From Actinomycetota bacterium (lineage in GTDB: Bacteria > Actinomycetota > Actinomycetes > Mycobacteriales > Micromonosporaceae): a stretch of 64,000 nucleotides of DNA. Under the pieces are notes generated by a model. The model saw only the letters and a list, made by a program, of their open reading frames with translations, ran no database searches and had not been told where the DNA came from. Position numbers and translations under genes: made by a program. The stretch lies in contig VAWN01000028.1 in the NCBI GenBank assembly GCA_005885555.1, positions 38,519-102,518 of the forward strand, written 5' to 3'. Shown in pieces: positions 51,158 to 59,870 of the stretch; the stretch's first letter is position 1, and the number at the start of each line of letters is the position of its first letter.

Positions 51158-54100
51158 GCCGGCCACCGCTGCGGCGCACGAGGCGACACCGGCGCCGGTA
51201 CCGCAGCGGTTCGCGCGGTTGCGGGACCTTGCCGCGATGGCGCCGTTGCAGGTGCTGCGGGAGCTCGGCTCGTCACTGCACGGCCTGGACGAGGGCGAGG
51301 CGCAGCGGCGGCTGGCCACCCGCGGGGAGAACGTGCTGCTGGCCGCGCCGCCGCGCGGGTACCTCGCGCGGGCGCTGGCCGACCCGTTCGTGGTGGTACT
51401 GCTGCTGGTGGGCGTGGTGTCCGCGGTCAGCGGCGACCCGGCCACGGTGACGGTCGTCGCGGTACTGGCGTCGGTCGCCTGCGGGTTGCGGGTCAGCCAG
51501 GAGTACCGGGCGGGTCGTGCCGCGGCGGCCCTGCGCGGCCTGGCCGCGACGACCACGACGGTGCTGCGCCGCGCCGCTCCCGCAGTCCCGGCGATCGCCC
51601 GGGAACTGCCCACCGACCAGCTCGTCCCGGGCGACGTGATCCAGCTCGCCGGCGGCGACGCGGTACCGGCCGACGTCCGGCTGCTGCGCTCGACCGGCCT
51701 GACCGTCAGCCAGGCGCTGCTGACCGGCGAGTCACTACCGGTCGCCAAACACGCCACGCTGACCGACACCGGATCCCTCGCGGACACCGCACCGGTCGAC
51801 CACCCGCGGCTGTGCCTGCGCGGCGCGACCGTGGTCGGCGGGCGGGCCACCGGCGTGGTCGTGGCCACCGGTACCGACACCTACTTCGCGGCGGGCGACC
51901 ACGACCTGCCGAGCCGGCGCGGCCGCAGTGCGTTCGACCGCGGCGTGACGGCCGTCTCCTGGACGCTCATCCGGCTCATGCTCGCCGCGGTGCCGCTGGT
52001 GCTGCTGCTGACCGGGTTCACCCGGGACACCTGGGTGCAGGCCGGCCTGTTCGCGGCCGCCGCTGCGGTCGGCCTGGTACCCGGGATGCTGCCGGTGGTC
52101 ACCACCACCGCGCTGATCCGCGCGCATGCGGTACTGCGCGGCCGGGGTGTCGTCGCCAAACGGCTGCCGGCGATCCACAACCTCGGCGCGATGGACGTGT
52201 TGTGCATCGACAAGACCGGTACCCTCACGCTGGACCGGCTGAGCGTCACCTGCTACCTCGACCCGCTGGGCCGGCCCGACCCGCAGCCGTTGCGCCACGC
52301 GTACCTCGCCGCCCGGTTCGGCATCGAACACACCGACCCACCGGTGCCCGACGCCGTCGACGAGGCGCTGCTGCACCGGGCCGGGCAGCTCGACCTCGCC
52401 GGTGACGACGGGCTGAGCGGGATCGACGCGCTGCCGTTGGACGCGAGCCGCCGGCGCACCACCGTCGCGCTGCGCCAGGCCGGGCGGTGGGGACAGGAAC
52501 TGCTCATCACCAAGGGTGCGGCCGAGGACGTGCTGGACTGCTGCGCGCGTGCCCGCATCGGCGGCCGGGACGTCGCGCTCGATGCCGGGCAGCGGCACCG
52601 GTTGCGGCGCCTGGCCGACCGGCTGCACGCCGACGGTACCCGGGTCCCCGCGGTCGCCGTCCGCACCCGGCCGGTCCGGGGACGCCGGCTGCGTCCCGCC
52701 GACGAGGCCGGGCTGACCCTGCTCGGGTACGTCGGCCTGCTCGACGAGGCCAAGCCGAGCGCGGCGGGGACACTGGCCGCGCTGGGCCGCCGTACCACCG
52801 TTTTCGCCCGCGTCGACGCCGGGCAGAAGGCCCGCATCGTCGCGGCGTTGAAGGCGGCCGGGCACACCGTCGGGTACCTCGGCGACGGCGTCAACGACGT
52901 ACCGGCCCTGCACGCCGCCGACGTGGGCGCCTGCGTCGAAGGCGCGGCCGAGATCGCCCAGGAGTTCAGCGACGTGGTACTCGTCGGCAAGGACCTGGCG
53001 ATCCTGGCCGGCGCGGTCAGCACCGCGCGGCACGCGTTCGGCAACATCGTCAAGTACGTGAAAATCACCGTCTCGGCCAACGTCGGCAACGTGTGCGCGG
53101 CGCTGGCGGCGAGTGCGACGCTGCCGTTCCTGCCGATGCTGCCGATGCAGATTCTGGTGCAGAACCTGCTGTTCGACGTCTCGCAGCTGTCGCTGGCCTT
53201 CGACCGCACCGATCCGGACCGGCGCCCGCGTACCTTCGACACCCGGGACCTGAGCCGCTTCGTGCTCTGCTTCGGCGCCGTCAACGCACTGGCGGACCTG
53301 GCGACCTTCGCGGCGTTGCGGCACACCGCCGGGGCGGCGTTGAGCCCGGCGGCGCAGGCGCTTTTCCACACCGGCTGGTTCGTGGAGAACCTGTTGACGC
53401 AGGCGGTCGCGGTACACCTGTTGCGCAGCCGGACCCGGTCGTGGGCCGCTCGCCCGGTGCTGCTTACCACCGCCGGCATCGTGCTGTTCACCGCGGGCCT
53501 GGTGGTCGGCCCGGCCGCCGGGTCGCCGGGCCTGCACGCCTTACCCGCGGCCTACCGCGTCTGGCTCGGGTTCTTCCGGTTGTCCTTGGCCGCCTGCAGG
53601 TTGCTGATCAGGTCGTGCAGCGGCTTGGTACCGCCGCCGATCGCCAGTCCGGTCACCAGGATGTCGAGCGCGTGCCGGATGCCGGCGGCGTTCAGCGTGC
53701 CCGCCCAGGTACCGTCCGCCGAGAGTCCGTCGGACTGCAGTCCGATGACGTGCATGAGGTACAGCCCGAGCGTGGCGCTCAGCAGCAGGCCGATACCGGT
53801 GGCCAGCGCCCAGTACGCGACGGCCTTGTCGGCGCGCCGCTGGTCCAGTTCGGCCTGTGCCGCGGCGGCCAGCTTGACCGCGGCCCTGCGGCACACCGAC
53901 GGAGCCTCGTCCGGCGACACCTTCAACACGTCGGCGAGCGCCTGCCGCATGGTCCCCGCGTCGCGCCCGCCGGCGTCGACGGCGGCTTCCACCGCCTTCT
54001 TCAACCGCTCGTGCGCGGTGGCCACGCCGTCGGCGGCGGCGTTGCGCCGCAACGCACCACGGCCCGCCGGTTGGTCCTTGGCCTTGCCCTGCAGGTCATC

Positions 54101-54269
54101 GGCCGCCCGCCAGGCCTCGACCAGATCGGTGAGCGTGGCGGGCAGCGCCTCGTCGGAGGTGCCCTCCAGGTTCACCGCGCACGCCACGTTGGCATTGCGC
54201 TGCTGGGAATGCCGCTTGGTGCTGAAGAAGAACGACGACACCGGTTCGAGCAGCCGCTCCACGCCCTGA
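51141..54269 (+). CDS. MgtA-like P-type ATPase with antisense C-terminal extension
   Basis: A P-type ATPase of the magnesium-translocating (MgtA) branch. Motifs: LVPGDVIQLAGGDAVPADVR, LLTGESLPVAKH, phosphorylated Asp357 in CIDKTGTLTLDRL, KGAAEDVLDCC and GYLGDGVNDVPALHAADVG. The end of the pump domain is the MgtA-type LPFLPMLPMQILVQNLLFDV SQLSLAFDRTDPD and PRTFDTRDLSRFVLCFGAVN. Family similarity stops at about residue 805 (LHALPAAYRVWLG), losing roughly the last 20-25 residues. The frame then runs 240 codons antisense through the next gene to 54269, a tail with no protein-like character. The pump may be intact enough to work or may be a decaying gene. Confidence 0.75.
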   Translation: MAPAAEPATAAAHEATPAPVPQRFARLRDLAAMAPLQVLRELGSSLHGLDEGEAQRRLATRGENVLLAAPPRGYLARALADPFVVVLLLVGVVSAVSGDPATVTVVAVLASVACGLRVSQEYRAGRAAAALRGLAATTTTVLRRAAPAVPAIARELPTDQLVPGDVIQLAGGDAVPADVRLLRSTGLTVSQALLTGESLPVAKHATLTDTGSLADTAPVDHPRLCLRGATVVGGRATGVVVATGTDTYFAAGDHDLPSRRGRSAFDRGVTAVSWTLIRLMLAAVPLVLLLTGFTRDTWVQAGLFAAAAAVGLVPGMLPVVTTTALIRAHAVLRGRGVVAKRLPAIHNLGAMDVLCIDKTGTLTLDRLSVTCYLDPLGRPDPQPLRHAYLAARFGIEHTDPPVPDAVDEALLHRAGQLDLAGDDGLSGIDALPLDASRRRTTVALRQAGRWGQELLITKGAAEDVLDCCARARIGGRDVALDAGQRHRLRRLADRLHADGTRVPAVAVRTRPVRGRRLRPADEAGLTLLGYVGLLDEAKPSAAGTLAALGRRTTVFARVDAGQKARIVAALKAAGHTVGYLGDGVNDVPALHAADVGACVEGAAEIAQEFSDVVLVGKDLAILAGAVSTARHAFGNIVKYVKITVSANVGNVCAALAASATLPFLPMLPMQILVQNLLFDVSQLSLAFDRTDPDRRPRTFDTRDLSRFVLCFGAVNALADLATFAALRHTAGAALSPAAQALFHTGWFVENLLTQAVAVHLLRSRTRSWAARPVLLTTAGIVLFTAGLVVGPAAGSPGLHALPAAYRVWLGFFRLSLAACRLLIRSCSGLVPPPIASPVTRMSSACRMPAAFSVPAQVPSAESPSDCSPMTCMRYSPSVALSSRPIPVASAQYATALSARRWSSSACAAAASLTAALRHTDGASSGDTFNTSASACRMVPASRPPASTAASTAFFNRSCAVATPSAAALRRNAPRPAGWSLALPCRSSAARQASTRSVSVAGSASSEVPSRFTAHATLALRCWECRLVLKKNDDTGSSSRSTP

Positions 54270-54499
54270 GCGACCGCGAACAGCATCCCGAACAGGCTGA
54301 TCCCGGCCGGAATCACCAGCGTCGTCGGCCTGAACCTCGCGTTGACGAACACGCTGAGCAGCCAGACGAGGATCAGGGCGGCGAAGCTCGCCACCACGAC
54401 CTGCCAACGCGGTGTGGTACCCGTCGTGTCGGACGCAGCCGCGTTGACGCCGGGCTCCGCGCCGTCGCGGCCGGGACTCTCCACCTGTACCAGTGCCAT
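53552..54499 (-). CDS. Membrane protein of the CHAT/subtilase locus
   Basis: A 315-residue protein with three to four transmembrane helices: about 33-52 (VVVASFAALILVWLLSVFVN), 60-80, and a pair near 225-245 and 270-285. Between the two groups is a roughly 120-residue charged helical region (EALPATLTDLVEAWRAADDL, DEAPSVCRRAAVKLAAAAQA ELDQRRADKAVAYW) that probably lies in the cytoplasm. The first about 30 residues are acidic/polar. No family is recognised. It is the last gene of the sigma/subtilase operon and its end overlaps the MgtA-like tail on the other strand. Confidence 0.7.
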   Translation of the reverse strand: MALVQVESPGRDGAEPGVNAAASDTTGTTPRWQVVVASFAALILVWLLSVFVNARFRPTTLVIPAGISLFGMLFAVAQGVERLLEPVSSFFFSTKRHSQQRNANVACAVNLEGTSDEALPATLTDLVEAWRAADDLQGKAKDQPAGRGALRRNAAADGVATAHERLKKAVEAAVDAGGRDAGTMRQALADVLKVSPDEAPSVCRRAAVKLAAAAQAELDQRRADKAVAYWALATGIGLLLSATLGLYLMHVIGLQSDGLSADGTWAGTLNAAGIRHALDILVTGLAIGGGTKPLHDLISNLQAAKDNRKNPSQTR

Positions 54500-54583
54500 C
54501 TGTCACGTTCCTCCGGCAGCAGCGTGGACTTGTTGCAGGAGAAGACGAACGGGCAGCGGGCGGTGATACAGCGGCGGCGGTCG

Positions 54584-55036
54584 CTACACGGACACCCAGT
54601 CGGTGAGCACCCGGATGCCGGTCGAGGTCTCGCAGTACAGCCGGAAGGGTGCCAACGGTCCGGACAGCACACTGAAGCGGCCGAGGTCGTCGACCGGTAC
54701 CGTGGCCAGCAGCCGGGTGCGGGTACGGAGCTGTACCGTGCCGGACTGCGGGGGTACGAACTGACCCAGCAGGCCCTCCGGTCCGATGTCCACCTCGATC
54801 GTGAGGCTCGGCGCCTCGAAGCTCAGCGCGCGTACCGCCGTGGACCCGCCGCCGCGCGCGCCGACCGCTTCCAGATCGTCGGCCGAGTCCGCCGACAACA
54901 CGGCGAGTTCGGCGTCGATGGTGCGCCACGTGTACGCGTCCTTCGCGGCCGAGACCATCGGCTGCGGAACGTCTTCCCGCAGCGCCGCACCGAGTTCGGT
55001 CAGCAGGAGATCGTCGTCGAACAACCACTCAGCCAT
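54584..55036 (-). CDS. Soluble protein coupled to the ECF sigma factor
   Basis: A 150-residue protein: an acidic N-terminal segment (MAEWLFDDDLLLTELGAALR) and helix YTWRTIDAELAVLSADSADD, then a beta-rich half (ALSFEAPSLTIEVDIGPEGL, TVQLRTRTRLLATVPVDDLG, PLAPFRLYCETSTGIRVLTD). Its start overlaps the sigma factor stop by eight bases (ATGGCTGA). Such partners of ECF factors in CHAT/subtilase loci are common in actinomycetes and probably regulate the sigma factor, although no anti-sigma zinc motif is visible. Confidence 0.7.
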   Translation of the reverse strand: MAEWLFDDDLLLTELGAALREDVPQPMVSAAKDAYTWRTIDAELAVLSADSADDLEAVGARGGGSTAVRALSFEAPSLTIEVDIGPEGLLGQFVPPQSGTVQLRTRTRLLATVPVDDLGRFSVLSGPLAPFRLYCETSTGIRVLTDWVSV

Positions 55037-55658
55037 CGGTTCCTCCCGACGGGCCGTCGCCGGCGGTGGCCGGCTCGGCGTCGAGTCGCGATACCGCGGT
55101 GCCCAGCGCCGCCAGCGCGGGCATCCGGCGCAGTCGCGCCAGGCAGCGTGCCCGACTGGGGCCGATACTACCGATCGGAATGCCCATCACTTTGCCGATC
55201 TCCTCGTAGGGGGTGGGGGGATCGTGGGTCAGCAGCCGCAACAGGTGCCGGCACTTCTCCGGTAACTGCGCGAACGCGTGGCGCAGGGCGGCGCGGCGTT
55301 CGGCCCGCAGCAGGTGCACGTCGATGTCCTCGGCGTCGATCGCGTCCGGCGCGGCCAGGTCCGCAGGTAGCGCGTCCCGGCCGCGCCGGCTCTCCTGCTT
55401 CACGACGTCGAGGCACTCGTGCCGGGTCGTGGTGGCGAGCCAGCCCGGCAGCGCCTCGCTGTTGCGCAGTCTCGGCAGATGCTCCACCAGGTGCAGCCAG
55501 ACGGTCTGGCTGACGTCGTACCGGTCGGCATCGCTGAGCCGGAACCGCCGGCAGATGGCGAAGACCAGACCGGCGTACCGGTCGACGATCGCGTCCCACG
55601 CGGCGCGTTCGCCGTTGCGCGCGCCGTCGACCAGTTCACCCAGTGGCCTGTCGTCCAT
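55029..55658 (-). CDS. ECF sigma factor
   Basis: A 209-residue sigma-70 family factor: region 2 (AAWDAIVDRYAGLVFAICRR FRLSDADRYDVSQTVWLHLV EHLPRLR) and region 4 (LPEKCRHLLRLLTHDPPTPY EEIGKVMGIPIGSIGPSRAR CLARLRR). Belongs to the actinobacterial group with the W-L-x-T-T-x-R-H-E-C motif (LPGWLATTTRHECLDVVKQE). It is the second gene of a four-gene minus-strand operon, 24 bases after the subtilase stop, and is expected to drive this locus in response to an unknown signal. Confidence 0.9.
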   Translation of the reverse strand: MDDRPLGELVDGARNGERAAWDAIVDRYAGLVFAICRRFRLSDADRYDVSQTVWLHLVEHLPRLRNSEALPGWLATTTRHECLDVVKQESRRGRDALPADLAAPDAIDAEDIDVHLLRAERRAALRHAFAQLPEKCRHLLRLLTHDPPTPYEEIGKVMGIPIGSIGPSRARCLARLRRMPALAALGTAVSRLDAEPATAGDGPSGGTDG

Positions 55659-55682
55659 CGGTCACCGATCCACGAATTGTCG

Positions 55683-56828
55683 TCAACGGGGCGGGAGCAG
55701 GCTGTGCAGCGCCTCTGCGGGACCGCCGTCACGCCGGATCCCGGCCGCCAGGGTTCCGCTCACCCGGGCCGCCGCGAACGACGTACCGCTCCAGGTGGCG
55801 AAGCCACCGAACGGCCCGATCGGCGAGTCGTCCGGCCTTTCCGGTACCCGGGCCTTGTCGGGAAGGTAGGTACTGACCACGTCCTTGCCGGGCGCCATCG
55901 TGTCGACCCACGGCTGCGTCAGGTCCGGGCTCCACGGTTGCCGCACGCCGCTGTCGTCCGTGGCGCCGACCGCGACGACTCTCTCGAACGCGGCCGGCCA
56001 TACCGGCTTGTTCCAGTCCTTCGTCTTGCCGTGGTTGCCGGCCGCGGCGACCACGACCACCCGGGGATCGAGCCTGCCGATCGCGGTGCTGAGCACCAGC
56101 GGCGGCTTGTTGTCGTCGGTGAAGCAGCCGAAGGACAGGTTGAGCACGTCCAGGCCGGAGTCGGCGAAGAGCACCAGTTCCTTGGCCACGTTCCAGCTGT
56201 CGCCTTGCGCGTCCCGGTCGAGCACCTGGCGAACCTCCAGCGTCGCTTCCGGTGCCTGCCGCAGGATGAGGCCGGCCACGAAGGTGGCGTGTCCGAGCGC
56301 GTAGTGCGGTTCGTCGCCCGGGTCCTCGTACAGCGCCGACTGTGCGGCGAGGTACGTGCCGGCGTACCACGGATGCGTGTACAGCGCCGTGTCGGCGATC
56401 CCCACCCGCACGCCGCGGCCCGCCCCGGGCCCCCGCTGCGGGAGGTCTTCCTTGGCCTGCATCGGCGGCAGTTCCCCACCGCCACCGATGTTGTGGCTGC
56501 CGATCACCGGCAGGACCGCACGGTTCTTGCCGATCGACGGTACCCAGCCGGAGTACCGGTCTTCGAAGTAGCTGTACAGGAGGTTCAGCACGCCGTCGAG
56601 CTTCGGCCTGTCGACCAGGTCCTGCTGGTTCCGCCACTGTTCGGCGGCGGCACCCACCTGGTCGGGATCCAGCTTGAGAAGGGTGAGCCCCAGCTCGGGG
56701 GAGTCATCGCTGCCGGTGGGGATGACTCCATAGTCACCAAGTTTGTCCAATACCTGACCCAGGTGCGGCGTCGCCACCACGAGTTGGTCTTCGTCCGCCT
56801 GTTTGCCCTGGTCGGCGCTGTCGGTCAT
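55683..56828 (-). CDS. S8 subtilisin-like serine protease, intracellular
   Basis: A 381-residue subtilase with the complete triad: Asp in VRVGIADTALYTHPWY, His in HYALGHATFVAGLILR, Ser in FATWSGTSFAAARVSG; the oxyanion Asn is in VVVAAAGNHGKTKDW. There is no signal peptide or membrane segment, so it should stay in the cytosol. The first 120 residues (LVVATPHLGQVLDKLGDYGV and a helix LKLDPDQVGAAAEQWRNQQD) are typical of subtilases coded next to CHAT and sigma genes. Possible role: intracellular proteolysis of a target or activation cleavage together with the divergent CHAT protease. Heads the operon. Confidence 0.9.
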   Translation of the reverse strand: MTDSADQGKQADEDQLVVATPHLGQVLDKLGDYGVIPTGSDDSPELGLTLLKLDPDQVGAAAEQWRNQQDLVDRPKLDGVLNLLYSYFEDRYSGWVPSIGKNRAVLPVIGSHNIGGGGELPPMQAKEDLPQRGPGAGRGVRVGIADTALYTHPWYAGTYLAAQSALYEDPGDEPHYALGHATFVAGLILRQAPEATLEVRQVLDRDAQGDSWNVAKELVLFADSGLDVLNLSFGCFTDDNKPPLVLSTAIGRLDPRVVVVAAAGNHGKTKDWNKPVWPAAFERVVAVGATDDSGVRQPWSPDLTQPWVDTMAPGKDVVSTYLPDKARVPERPDDSPIGPFGGFATWSGTSFAAARVSGTLAAGIRRDGGPAEALHSLLPPR

Positions 56829-56854
56829 CAGTCGCTCCTCTCGGTGCCCGGGGA

Positions 56855-56880
56855 GCTGTGTTCCTCTGGCTTAACACAGC
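56855..56880. promoter_or_regulatory. Inverted repeat between the subtilase and CHAT genes
   Basis: GCTGTGTT (56855-56862) and AACACAGC (56873-56880) form perfect 8-bp arms with a 10-base spacer, 27 bases from the subtilase start. It lies in the only promoter region shared by the divergent halves of the locus, so it is a candidate regulatory site or sigma-dependent promoter. Confidence 0.45.
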
Positions 56881-56976
56881 CCGGACAAACTTGGAAGACT
56901 GCCGGCCGGTGGCCGTGATACACCAATTTCTTGGCAACACCTCACCACGATCCTCGATCAGCGACGGAGGCCTCGG

Positions 56977-59643
56977 GTGGACGGGTGCCAGGTAGGTGAG
57001 GACGCGGTCCTCGCGCTGAAGCTTGTCGACGTTGATCCCCGGCGTGCCTGGAAGCAGGCCTGGGAGCTGATGTCCCGCAGCCGCCTGGACCGCGACCACG
57101 CGACCGCCTCGGTGGCCGCCCGCGCCGCGGGCCTCGCCGCGCTGCACATGACCAACCTCGACACGGCGGTGGAGCTGCTCACGCAGGCCGTGGCCAGCGC
57201 CCGGCGCACGCATTCGGCGCGGCTGGTGAGCGAGGCGCTGATGAGCCTGGCCTTCATCCTGATGCGGCGCGGCAACACCCGGCGCGCGCTGCGGACCATC
57301 GACGCCGCACTCACCGACCTGACCGGTGTCGACCGGGCGCGGGTACTCGCCCAGCGCGGCGCGATCAGGCAACAGCTCGGACACCTCGACGAGGCACTGG
57401 CCGACTACCGCGCCGCCATGCCGACGCTGCGCCGCGAGCAGGACTGGACGTGGGTGCAGCGGGTGCACTCCAACCGCAGCGTGCTGTACATCTACCGGTC
57501 GCAGCTCGGGCCGGCCGCGGTCGAGCTGCAGTCGGCCGAGGCGGTCTGCCGCCGGTACGGGCTGCACCTGCAGCTCGCCTTCGTCTACGACAATCTGGCG
57601 TTCCTGCATGTCCGGCGGGGCGACGTGCCGGCCGCGCTGCACTGGCTGGACGCGGCCGAACAGGGCCACACGTCGCTGGGCGCGCAGGCGGGTGCGGTAC
57701 TGCTGGATCGCAGCGAGCTGCTCATGTCGGTGGGCCTGGTGGCCGAGGCGCGGGCGACCGCGGTACGTGCCGTCGAGGAGTTCACCCGGCTGCGGCGGCA
57801 GATCCTGTTGCCGCAGGCGCAGCTGCTCGTGGCCGAGACGGCGCTGCTCGACGGCGACGCGACCGCCGCGCGCACCGCAGCCGAGGCCGCGATCCGCGCG
57901 TTCCGGGCGCAGCAGCGGCCCGAATGGGTCGCGCTGGCACGGTACACGGCGCTGCGCTGCCGGCTGCGCGATGCGTGCGGCGAGCCGGTGACGGTACCCG
58001 ATCTCGCGCGCGCCGCCACCGCACTCGACTCGGTCGGGTGGACCGTTCCGGCGATGGACGCCCGGCTGGTCGCCGCCCGGCTCGCGCTGGAACAGGGCGA
58101 TGCGCGACGCGCCGAGAGCCTGCTGCGCCGCACCGGTGCGGTACGTCGGCGTGGACCGGTCGAGCTGCGCGCCCGCGCCTGGCACGCGGAAGCGTTGCGC
58201 CGCCTCGCGCAGGGCAGCCGCCGGTCGGCGGCGACGGCGCTGCACGCGGGTATCCGGGTTCTTGAGGACTACCAGGCCACCCTGCCGGCGGCCGACGTGC
58301 GCAGCACCGTGTCCGGCCACCGGGCCGACCTGGTCGAGCTGGGACTGCGCCTGGCGCTGCGCAGCGGCCGGCCGCGGCGGGTACTGGTGTGGGCCGAACG
58401 CGGCCGCGCGACGGCACTGCTCATGCAGCCGCTACGGCCGCCCGACGATCCGGTGCTGGCGCAGCTTCTCGTCGAGCTGCGCGCCGCCGTCGCGCAGATC
58501 GAGGCGGCCCGGACCGCCGGGCGCACACCGGACGGTCTGATCAGCCGGCAGTCGGGCCTGGAACGGGCCATCCGCGACCACGTCCGTGCCCTGCCGGGCG
58601 CCACGGTGACCGCCCGGCGCCCGACCGCGGACGAGATCGGCAGCGCGCTCGGCGACGCGGTACTGGTCGAGTACGTGGAGCACCGGGACGCGTTGTTCGC
58701 GGTCACGATCGCCGGATCCCGCGTCCGGTTGACGCCGCTGCGGCCGACGGCCGGGGTGCACGCGCTGCTCTCGCACGTGCCCTTCGCGCTGCGCCGGCTG
58801 GCCCGGCGCAATCCGGGCCGGCCGGCGGACGCCCGCGCCGGCGCCGCGATGCAACTGCTCGACGACGCCGGTACCCGGTTGGACGACCTTCTGCTGCAAC
58901 CGTTGCGGCAGCAGATCGACGGGCGACCGATGGTGATCGTGCCGACCGGCCCGCTCCAGTCGATCCTCTGGGGCGGCCTGCCCTCGTGTGCCGGACGGCC
59001 GGTGAGCGTGGCTCCTTCGGCGGCGCTGTGGTACCAGGCCGCCACCGCCGATGCCCGGCCCGGACACGTCGTCGTGGCGGCCGGACCGGAGCTGCCCGAG
59101 GCGCCGGTGGAGGCGGCCGCGGTGGCCGCGCTGTACCCCGGTGCGCGGCTGCTCACCGGAGCGGGCGCGACGGTCGGCGCGGTGAAGGCGGCGCTGGGCG
59201 ACTGCAGCGTGGCACACGTGGCGGCGCACGGCCGGTTCCGTTCGGACAACCCGCTGTTCTCCTCGCTGCGCCTGGTCGACGGTCCGCTGACCGTCTACGA
59301 CCTCGACTCGCTGCCACGCGCGCCGGCCGTGGTGGTACTGGCGGCGTGCGACGGCGGTACCTCGCTGGTCTCCGCCGGTGACGAACTGCTGGGCCTGGCC
59401 GCCGGGTTCCTCGCGCACGGGGCGACCGCGCTGGTGGGTCCGCTCGGACCGGTGTGCGACGGGGCGATGGCCGACCTGATGATCGAGCTGCACAAGGAAC
59501 TGCGCGCCGGTACCCCACCGGCGACCGCCCTCGCCCGGGTACAGGATGCGGTGTCGCAGGGACCGCCGGCGATGCGCGCGGCCGCCGCGAGCCTGGTGTG
59601 TCTCGGCGCCGGGCACGCCGCGGTACCGGTCAGAGCAGCTTGA
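56977..59643 (+). CDS. TPR-CHAT domain protease-like protein
   Basis: An 888-residue protein. Residues about 20-490 are tetratricopeptide-like helical pairs (RALRTIDAALTDLTGVDRAR, LGHLDEALADYRAAMPTLRR, GDVPAALHWLDAAEQGHTSL). The C-terminal CHAT domain (about 600-885), a caspase-like cysteine protease fold, has its His in SVAHVAAHGRFRSDNPLFSS and the Cys in VVVLAACDGGTSLVSAG, with the usual start MVIVPTGPLQSILWGGLPS. GTG start with ACGGAGG six bases upstream. It is divergent from the subtilase/ECF sigma operon. The TPR part is expected to sense or bind a partner and the CHAT part to cleave a protein; target unknown. Confidence 0.95.
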   Translation: MDGCQVGEDAVLALKLVDVDPRRAWKQAWELMSRSRLDRDHATASVAARAAGLAALHMTNLDTAVELLTQAVASARRTHSARLVSEALMSLAFILMRRGNTRRALRTIDAALTDLTGVDRARVLAQRGAIRQQLGHLDEALADYRAAMPTLRREQDWTWVQRVHSNRSVLYIYRSQLGPAAVELQSAEAVCRRYGLHLQLAFVYDNLAFLHVRRGDVPAALHWLDAAEQGHTSLGAQAGAVLLDRSELLMSVGLVAEARATAVRAVEEFTRLRRQILLPQAQLLVAETALLDGDATAARTAAEAAIRAFRAQQRPEWVALARYTALRCRLRDACGEPVTVPDLARAATALDSVGWTVPAMDARLVAARLALEQGDARRAESLLRRTGAVRRRGPVELRARAWHAEALRRLAQGSRRSAATALHAGIRVLEDYQATLPAADVRSTVSGHRADLVELGLRLALRSGRPRRVLVWAERGRATALLMQPLRPPDDPVLAQLLVELRAAVAQIEAARTAGRTPDGLISRQSGLERAIRDHVRALPGATVTARRPTADEIGSALGDAVLVEYVEHRDALFAVTIAGSRVRLTPLRPTAGVHALLSHVPFALRRLARRNPGRPADARAGAAMQLLDDAGTRLDDLLLQPLRQQIDGRPMVIVPTGPLQSILWGGLPSCAGRPVSVAPSAALWYQAATADARPGHVVVAAGPELPEAPVEAAAVAALYPGARLLTGAGATVGAVKAALGDCSVAHVAAHGRFRSDNPLFSSLRLVDGPLTVYDLDSLPRAPAVVVLAACDGGTSLVSAGDELLGLAAGFLAHGATALVGPLGPVCDGAMADLMIELHKELRAGTPPATALARVQDAVSQGPPAMRAAAASLVCLGAGHAAVPVRAA

Positions 59644-59870
59644 TAGCGTGTCGGCGCCGTACCGTTCGCGGTTGCCTGATCGAGCGAGCGATTCCGGATC
59701 GGCACGGGTTTCGCGGACCGCGGCGGCTTTCGGCCCACCCGCCCATCCGGCACCCGGTGCATCCGCCGATCCGTTCGTGTTGATTCCGTTTTGTTTCCTC
59801 GACGTGGTCTGTGCCGGATCGCTAGCCTCGACCGGAATCCGGCTGTACCGCGTAACGGAGGCGATCGCGC

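Noticed and set aside
52487-55513. Plus-strand open frame of about 1,000 codons
   Set aside because: A shadow frame across the P-ATPase and three minus-strand genes, without any domain motif.
59644-59870. Small gene between the CHAT and TPR genes
   Set aside because: Frames here are short, with no ribosome-binding site or protein-like composition; better explained as a promoter region.
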